Of a DNA stretch of 26,474 bases, positions 21,929 through 26,474 are shown one piece after another. Source of the DNA: Bacteroidaceae bacterium. GTDB lineage: Bacteria; Bacteroidota; Bacteroidia; Bacteroidales; Bacteroidaceae. The stretch is taken from NCBI GenBank assembly GCA_017466065.1, contig JAFTUV010000036.1, positions 1-26,474 on the forward strand. Direction: 5' to 3'. The position numbers and the translations under genes are program-made. The notes under the pieces were generated by a model. That model worked only from the letters and a program-made list of their open reading frames with translations. It had not been told where the DNA came from and ran no database searches. How positions within the stretch are numbered: position 1 is the first letter of the stretch; every line of letters starts with the position of its first letter.

Positions 21929-22198
21929 ATGGCACAGACACCTTCAGAAATCAGATATTTGACACCTCCCACAGTTGATGTCAAAAAGAAAAAATATTGC
22001 CGTTTCAAGAAGAACGGTATCAAGTATATCGATTACAAGGATCCCGAATTCTTAAAGAAATTCTTGAATGAGCAGGGTAAACTTCTTCCCCGTCGCATCA
22101 CAGGTACTTCTTTGAAGTTCCAGCGTCGCATTGCTCAGGCTGTTAAGCGTGCGCGTCACTTGGCTTTGCTGCCTTTCGTAACTGATATGATGAAATAA
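21929..22198 (+). CDS. rpsR: 30S ribosomal protein bS18
   Basis: bS18 pairs with bS6 on the 30S platform. The 89-residue protein has the normal core: KKKYCRFKK, the [13 protein letters not shown] helix and the signature [23 protein letters not shown]. It follows rpsF by 2 nt and is preceded by AAGGAG. In Bacteroidia ribosomes, bS18 with bS6 and bS21 forms the pocket that hides the anti-Shine-Dalgarno tail of 16S rRNA. A Shine-Dalgarno site on its own message could therefore serve feedback control; that is inference. Confidence 0.98.
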   Translation: MAQTPSEIRYLTPPTVDVKKKKYCRFKKNGIKYIDYKDPEFLKKFLNEQGKLLPRRITGTSLKFQRRIAQAVKRARHLALLPFVTDMMK

Positions 22199-22207
22199 AA
22201 AGGAGGA
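22199..22207 (+). promoter_or_regulatory. Strong Shine-Dalgarno site of rplI
   Basis: AAAGGAGG is present just after the rpsR stop, ~7 nt before the rplI ATG. It could pair with 8 bases of the usual 16S tail. This is the strongest such site in the window. Confidence 0.8.
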
Positions 22208-22213
22208 ATAATT

Positions 22214-22666
22214 ATGGAGCTAATATTGAAAGAAGACGTAATCAACCTTGGTTACAAAAACGATATCGTTAAGGTAAAAGACGGTTATGGCCGTAATTAT
22301 TTGATTCCCACCGGCAAGGCTGTTGTTGCAACAGAGTCGGCAAAGAAAGTGCTTGCAGAGAATCTTCGTCAGAGTGCTCACAAACTTGCCAAGATTAAGG
22401 CAGATGCAGAGGAACTTGCAAAGAAGATGGAGGGTGTTTCACTCACAATCCCCACAAAGGTGAGCGCAACCGGTACTATCTTCGGTTCGGTTGGTGCTAT
22501 CCAGATTGCAGAGGAACTTGCAAAGCTCGGCTTTGAGATTGACCGCAAGATTATTGCTGTTGAGGCTGCAAAGGAGATTGGCGACTACACAGCTACCGTG
22601 CGTCTGCACAAGGAGGTTGCTGTTAAGATTGCCTACAAGGTAGTTGCAGAAGAGGCTGCTGAATAA
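22214..22666 (+). CDS. rplI: 50S ribosomal protein bL9
   Basis: bL9 binds 23S rRNA near the L1 stalk and projects a second domain from the ribosome. The 150-residue protein has the N-terminal signature region with NLGYKNDIVKVKDGYGRNYL, a long connecting helix with many Lys, Ala and Glu residues, and the C-terminal domain (GSVGAIQIAEEL and the final VAVKIAYKV strand). It is the last gene of the operon and has its own strong Shine-Dalgarno site. A clear terminator follows 27 nt after the stop. Neither an ssb nor a priB gene is inserted in the operon, unlike in Firmicutes or Proteobacteria. Confidence 0.98.
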   Translation: MELILKEDVINLGYKNDIVKVKDGYGRNYLIPTGKAVVATESAKKVLAENLRQSAHKLAKIKADAEELAKKMEGVSLTIPTKVSATGTIFGSVGAIQIAEELAKLGFEIDRKIIAVEAAKEIGDYTATVRLHKEVAVKIAYKVVAEEAAE

Positions 22667-22693
22667 TCGGCATTCTCTCTATATAGTAGATTA

Positions 22694-22729
22694 TTAAGCG
22701 AGGAATTTTTCCTCGCTTAATTTTTTTTT
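22694..22729 (+). terminator. Terminator of the rpsF-rpsR-rplI operon
   Basis: Perfect 12-bp arms (22694-22705 and 22709-22720) with a TTT loop and a run of nine T residues. Confidence 0.93.
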
Positions 22730-22849
22730 AGAGTAAAGTGTAAAAAAAACAAGCGCGGCGTGAACATTGTAGCAGGCAGTGTGTTCTATATGTAAACAGC
22801 AACAATATTTTGATATAAAAACTTTTTCTTAATCATTCAATTCCCCACG
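22730..22849. other. Gene-free stretch between two terminators
   Basis: No open reading frame with protein-like composition is seen on either strand. The only promoter-like item is TATTTTG at 22806-22812, without a -33 partner. A transcript from there would be ~70 nt long and end at the hairpin at 22850-22890. Confidence 0.4.
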
Positions 22850-22890
22850 GCAGCCCTCTGTAGTGATACACGGGGCTGCTATCTTTTTTT
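22850..22890 (+). terminator. Orphan intrinsic terminator
   Basis: A GCAGCCC/GGGCTGC stem (22850-22856 with 22873-22879), extendable by a few pairs across a small internal loop, is followed by TATC and T7. No gene lies between the rplI terminator and this hairpin, so it stops either read-through or a short unannotated RNA. Confidence 0.75.
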
Positions 22891-22903
22891 ATGTGTTAAA
22901 CTA

Positions 22904-22934
22904 TTGCAGATGTGCGCCAATTGATTTACCTTTG
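22904..22934 (+). promoter_or_regulatory. -33/-7 promoter of the cobalamin riboswitch-btuB-btuG unit
   Basis: TTG at 22904-22906, a 20-nt spacer and a perfect TACCTTTG at 22927-22934. The predicted start (~22940) falls just before the riboswitch. Confidence 0.83.
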
Positions 22935-22946
22935 TCGCGGATAAAG

Positions 22947-23115
22947 GTGTAACACCGATTTTTGCGAATGGTGTTAGTAAAAGGGAATCCGGTTAAAATC
23001 CGGAGCTATACCCGTAGCTGTGTGTCCAAAAACGTCGCGGTAATCTTTACAGCCACTGTTACTTTGTAATGGGAAGGCGGCCGAAAGACGGACGAGCCAG
23101 AAAACCTGCCTTATC
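22947..23115 (+). promoter_or_regulatory. Cobalamin (B12) riboswitch
   Basis: A P2-like hairpin AACACC/GGTGTT (22951-22956 with 22970-22975) is followed by AAAGGGAATCCGG, then GCCACTG and GGGAAGGCGG, and ends in the B12 box AGCCAGAAAACCTGCC (23095-23110). These are the hallmark segments of the class whose ligand is adenosylcobalamin or a related cobalamin. It controls the btuB start 56 nt downstream. No strong terminator follows before btuB, so it probably acts on translation, lowering expression when B12 is plentiful. Confidence 0.92.
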
Positions 23116-23166
23116 TATTGTGTATTATGCAACGCCTCGGGTAAAGGCTTGGTAACCTTGTTTTTT

Positions 23167-25158
23167 ATGCAAATAAAATTTTTGAAGTATCTGCCGTGTA
23201 CTTTCGGTATATGGCTTTTGTGTGGGCAGTGGTGTGGTGCACAGGTGTCCGACTCAATTTCGCAGCGCAGGCTTGCGGAGTTGGAGGTTGTTGGCAATGT
23301 GTCGTCGGGAGTAACCGTGAGCGGCTCACCCACGCAGGCTATGATTAGTGGTGATTTTGAACGCCTTGGTATGCTTGATGTTGCCGATGCTGTGAAGCGA
23401 ATGTCGGGTGCGCAGGTGCAGGACTATGGCGGCATCGGCGGCCTTAAAACCGTTTCGCTGCGCGGCCTTGGGGCCAACCACACGGCTGTGGGATACGATG
23501 GCGTTGCCGTGTCCGAAACGCAGAGCGGTCAGGTTGATATAGGTTGTTTCGGGCTCGATAATGTGGAGAGGCTCTCGTTGGTAATAGGGCAGAGTGATGA
23601 TATTTTTATGCCTGCGCGATTTTATGGTTCGGCCGGTGTGTTGAATATTACCACAAAGAGGCCCGATGCTACCCGAACTTCTGTAAAACTGCGTGGAGGC
23701 TCATTCGGCTCGGCCGCTCTTTCTGCTATTCGTGAAAGGGTTTTTGGCAATAGATGGAGTTATTCGGCTCTTTTGAACGCGCAGCGTGCCGATGGAGGCT
23801 ATTCTTTTGACCTTGTGAATGGGAACAGGGTAACAAAGGAGAAGCGCAAAGACAGTGATATTAAGAGCATAAACGCCGAGGTTAATCTCTTTGGAAATTT
23901 CGGCTCGGCCGGTAACCTTGCGGCAAAGGTCTATTATTATAATTCGGAGCGTGGGCTTCCCGGTGCTGTAAATCTTTATAATAAGGATAATAGCGAGCGG
24001 CTGTGGAACGATAATTTTTTTGTACAGGCCAATTACAACCTTTCTGTCACCAAACGTTTGCGTGTGCAGGCTCTTGCAAAGTATAATTACTCCTTCACGC
24101 GCTATGTCGAGAAGAATAAGAACTATCAGGGTGGTGCGCAGACTGACAAGAATACCCATAATGAGTATTATGCATCGGTGGGTGTGAACTATGCTCTGTT
24201 GCCGTCGCTGTCGGCTGTGCTGACGAGTGATATTACCCACTCTGCGTTGAGAAATAACTTTACAGATGGCAAGGAACCGCGTCGTTGGAATTCGCAGACG
24301 GTTCTGGCAGTGCAGTATAAAAGGAGTGCAATCACGGCAACTGCGAGTCTGCTTGCCACCTATATTTCCGATAAATTCAAGGATGCGACTGCCACGGAGG
24401 ATAATAAACGCTTGTCGCCTGCATTCTCGCTGTCGTGGCAACCGTTGCGGGCAATCCCGTTGCGTTTGCGTGCCTCTTATAAGGATGGCTTTCGTGTCCC
24501 TACTTTTGCCGACCTTTACTACAAGCGTATGGGTAATACAGGGCTTAAACCCGAGCGTGCATCGCAGTATAATGTGGGTGTAACCTATTCGCTGGCTGCG
24601 GGGCGGTTGAACTATCTCTCCTTGTCGGTCGATGGCTATTATAACAGCGTGAGGGACAAGATTGTGGCTCTCCCCACAATGTATATATGGCGTATGCAGA
24701 ATTATGGCAAGGTGCGTATGAAGGGAGTGGATGTAAATTTGTCGGCCGAGGTGTCGTTGCCCGCCGATGCTACGTTGCTTCTCGATGCAACATACAGCTA
24801 TCGTCATACGGTGGATGTTACCGATGCCGAATCGAAGAACTATGGTCACCAGATACCCTATGCGCCCCGTCACACGGGTAACTTCTCGCTCACTCTCAAC
24901 AACAGGTGGGTAAATATCTCCTATCTGTTTACGGCGGTGGGCAAGCGTTATATGTTGCCGCAGAATATTGCAGAAAATGAGGTTGCCTCCTATGTGGAGC
25001 ATAGTGTGTCGGCCAATAGGGAGTTTGCGCTTGGGCGCGATGTGCGCTTGCGTGTGCAAGGTGAGCTCCTTAATATAGGTAACGAGAATTACGATATAAT
25101 CCGTTACTATCCAATGCCCGGCCGTTCGTGGCGTCTTTCGGCTTCTTTAACTTTTTAA
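23167..25158 (+). CDS. btuB: TonB-dependent vitamin B12 outer-membrane receptor
   Basis: This receptor moves cobalamin across the outer membrane using TonB energy. The 663-residue protein has a signal peptide (~1-26, ending GAQ), a TonB-box-like LAELEVVGN, a plug domain (~30-175, with VSLRGLGANHTAVGYDGV and GSAGVLNITTKRP) and a 22-strand-type barrel ending in LSASLTF with a terminal Phe for BAM assembly. A TTG at 23149 extends the frame, but the ATG at 23167 gives the proper signal peptide. It sits behind a cobalamin riboswitch and 9 nt before a BtuG-like lipoprotein, which fixes the substrate as a corrinoid. There is no SusC-type N-terminal extension. Bacteroides often carry several such loci; whether this one has its own corrinoid preference is not visible. 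Confidence 0.92.
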   Translation: MQIKFLKYLPCTFGIWLLCGQWCGAQVSDSISQRRLAELEVVGNVSSGVTVSGSPTQAMISGDFERLGMLDVADAVKRMSGAQVQDYGGIGGLKTVSLRGLGANHTAVGYDGVAVSETQSGQVDIGCFGLDNVERLSLVIGQSDDIFMPARFYGSAGVLNITTKRPDATRTSVKLRGGSFGSAALSAIRERVFGNRWSYSALLNAQRADGGYSFDLVNGNRVTKEKRKDSDIKSINAEVNLFGNFGSAGNLAAKVYYYNSERGLPGAVNLYNKDNSERLWNDNFFVQANYNLSVTKRLRVQALAKYNYSFTRYVEKNKNYQGGAQTDKNTHNEYYASVGVNYALLPSLSAVLTSDITHSALRNNFTDGKEPRRWNSQTVLAVQYKRSAITATASLLATYISDKFKDATATEDNKRLSPAFSLSWQPLRAIPLRLRASYKDGFRVPTFADLYYKRMGNTGLKPERASQYNVGVTYSLAAGRLNYLSLSVDGYYNSVRDKIVALPTMYIWRMQNYGKVRMKGVDVNLSAEVSLPADATLLLDATYSYRHTVDVTDAESKNYGHQIPYAPRHTGNFSLTLNNRWVNISYLFTAVGKRYMLPQNIAENEVASYVEHSVSANREFALGRDVRLRVQGELLNIGNENYDIIRYYPMPGRSWRLSASLTF

Positions 25159-25167
25159 TATATAATT

Positions 25168-26247
25168 ATGAAAAAATCTGTTATTTTTCTCTTTGCAGCG
25201 ATAGTTGCATTGGGTTTTACTGCTTGTAGCAGTAGTGATGATGAGGAGTTCGTGTTTGTTCCCGAGGTTGGGTTGCCTTTGCAGGATTTATCCACTCCCC
25301 GCTATTTGGAGTCTTATGAAGGCAAGGTGTATGCTACGTTTTTCAGTGGTCACGTGGTGCGTATAGACACAACCTCATTGGTGATAGACGGAATGGTGGA
25401 GGTTGGGCGTAACCCCGAGAAACTCGCAGTGTCCGAAGGTAAGATGTTTGTGGCCAACAGCGGTGGCTTGGGCTGGAACTCTTCGTTGGGCTATGACAAG
25501 ACCGTTTCGGTGATAGATGTGCCTACTTTTGTTGAGGCTGCCAAGATTGATGTTGCGTCGAATCCGGCCAATATATTGTCGGCTGCCGACGGCTCTCTCT
25601 ATCTTGTTTCGTTCGGTAATTATGCCGATGTTCCCAATACCTTGCAGAAGATAAATTCCGCTACACACGAAGTGAGCGATATTTCATCGGTTGCCAATAT
25701 GAGCGAGATGTGCTATTTGAACGGTTCTTTGTATGGTCTTCTTTCGGAGTATGATGCAAATTGGAACCAGACTATAAGTTACAAAAGCTATAATACGGTT
25801 ACCGGCACTGCAACAGCGGGCTGGATAACCGACGGAACTGTTGTTCCCAACCCCTACAAGGTGTTTACCGAGGGTAGCTATTTGTGTGTTTCAACATCGG
25901 ATTATGTGAACACCGGCGATGTTTATTTCTTTACCGAGGAGGGAACATTGGTTACAAAGATAGGTGCAGGAACAGGCCCTCGCAAGGCTGTAAATGCAAA
26001 GGGCAGAATCTATATATTGAACGAGGGATTGCAGAATGCCAATAACTCTTCGCTCACTATGTATGATGCTGCAAGCGGCGCGGTGACCAATAATTACTTT
26101 AAGGCTGTGAATGATGGCATTGGCATTGGTGATACTGCCAATGATATTATCGTATATGGCAGCAAGATGTATATAACCGTGTCATCGGATAATATTATAT
26201 GGGTTACAGACCTGAATGCCAAAGTGATTGGCAAGATTGAGCTTTAA
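25168..26247 (+). CDS. btuG: BtuG-like surface lipoprotein, beta-propeller B12-binding protein
   Basis: BtuG proteins in Bacteroides sit on the cell surface above BtuB, capture B12 with very high affinity and pass it to the receptor. This 359-residue protein has a lipoprotein signal with the lipobox FTAC (Cys20), followed by SSSDDEE, a strong lipoprotein export signal for surface display. The mature part shows repeated propeller-blade patterns such as GKVYATFFSGHVVRIDT, KMFVANSGG, GSLYLVSFGN, GRIYILNEG and SKMYITVSSDN, typical of the YncE-like seven-bladed fold. It directly follows btuB under the same riboswitch and is followed by a strong terminator. The assignment rests on fold pattern, lipidation and context. 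Confidence 0.87.
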   Translation: MKKSVIFLFAAIVALGFTACSSSDDEEFVFVPEVGLPLQDLSTPRYLESYEGKVYATFFSGHVVRIDTTSLVIDGMVEVGRNPEKLAVSEGKMFVANSGGLGWNSSLGYDKTVSVIDVPTFVEAAKIDVASNPANILSAADGSLYLVSFGNYADVPNTLQKINSATHEVSDISSVANMSEMCYLNGSLYGLLSEYDANWNQTISYKSYNTVTGTATAGWITDGTVVPNPYKVFTEGSYLCVSTSDYVNTGDVYFFTEEGTLVTKIGAGTGPRKAVNAKGRIYILNEGLQNANNSSLTMYDAASGAVTNNYFKAVNDGIGIGDTANDIIVYGSKMYITVSSDNIIWVTDLNAKVIGKIEL

Positions 26248-26271
26248 TGTAATCCTGTTTGTGATGTGTGT

Positions 26272-26308
26272 TTCCCAAGCGGCCTAAATGGCCGCTTGGG
26301 AATTTTTT
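26272..26308 (+). terminator. Terminator of btuB-btuG
   Basis: Perfect 13-bp arms (26272-26284 and 26290-26302) with a TAAAT loop and T6. It lies 24 nt after the btuG stop. Confidence 0.93.
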
Positions 26309-26474
26309 GTCGTTACAAAAAAATATTAGAGACTGTTTGAATTTATATCGCCGGAATTTAATTTGTTGTAAAGCACATAAATAATAAAAAAAACGCTATA
26401 TTTGCATAGTGCGATACATCTAATAATCGTCCGATGTGTGTTAATGTGTTAAATGTCAGAAATTTGTGCGAAAA
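26309..26474 (+). promoter_or_regulatory. Window edge: probable promoter for a gene beyond the window
   Basis: TATATTTG at 26397-26404 is a perfect -7 element. The nearest TTG copies (26363-26368) lie too far upstream for the usual spacing. Two ATG codons (26434 and 26453) open frames that run off the end, but too few codons are present to judge either. Nothing else is recognised. Confidence 0.45.

Noticed and set aside
23149..23166. TTG start six codons upstream of the btuB ATG
   Set aside because: The ATG gives a normal signal peptide with basic residues then a hydrophobic core. The TTG is a rare start and lies in the riboswitch expression region.
23701..25059. 452-residue open frame antisense to btuB
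   Set aside because: It is rich in His, Arg and Ile, as expected for a reverse frame of a barrel protein, and has no start signals. btuB is certain on the other strand.

Overview
This window looks like a chromosomal segment from a gut-type member of the Bacteroidales. The evidence is several promoters of the Bacteroidetes type (-33 TTG/TTTG, a 19-20 nt gap, then TA-N2-TTTG or TA-N2-TTCG), near absence of Shine-Dalgarno sites, an RprX/RprY-like two-component pair, a BtuB/BtuG vitamin B12 uptake pair, an EF-G paralogue with a degenerate GTPase centre, and lipoproteins with acidic residues after the lipid-carrying Cys. No insertion sequence, phage gene, CRISPR array, tRNA or rRNA was seen. The only clearly accessory gene is the large glycosidase.

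Left part (1-8940). A small HD-domain hydrolase (minus strand) is followed by one very large minus-strand gene (927-8672, 2581 residues). The large gene encodes a secreted enzyme that appears to join a GH33 exo-sialidase and a GH95 alpha-L-fucosidase in one chain. The two domains are separated by four tandem ~143-residue modules and followed by a discoidin-like domain and a Bacteroidetes-type C-terminal sorting tail. Catalytic residues of both enzymes can be placed. Its likely targets are sialylated and fucosylated host glycans such as mucin or milk oligosaccharides. No SusC/SusD pair lies beside it.

Middle part (8941-21350). Plus-strand housekeeping genes come first: rpe, comEC, nrnA, a DUF4827-like lipoprotein and glmM. 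The minus-strand hemW converges on them at a shared palindromic terminator. Next come the EF-G2-like factor, the sensor kinase rprX and response regulator rprY, and a convergent 59-residue two-helix membrane protein.

Right part (21500-26474). The ribosomal operon rpsF-rpsR-rplI is driven by a near-perfect promoter. rpsR and rplI carry strong Shine-Dalgarno sites, unlike every other start examined here. After its terminator lies a gene-free stretch with a second, orphan terminator. A promoter and a cobalamin riboswitch then precede btuB and btuG, which together form a riboswitch-controlled surface B12 capture and import unit. A terminator and a promoter leading out of the window close the segment.

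The most noteworthy items are the sialidase-fucosidase fusion, the GTPase-degenerate EF-G, the Shine-Dalgarno sites inside the operon for bS6 and bS18, a possible leaderless rprX transcript, and the orphan terminator between rplI and the riboswitch.
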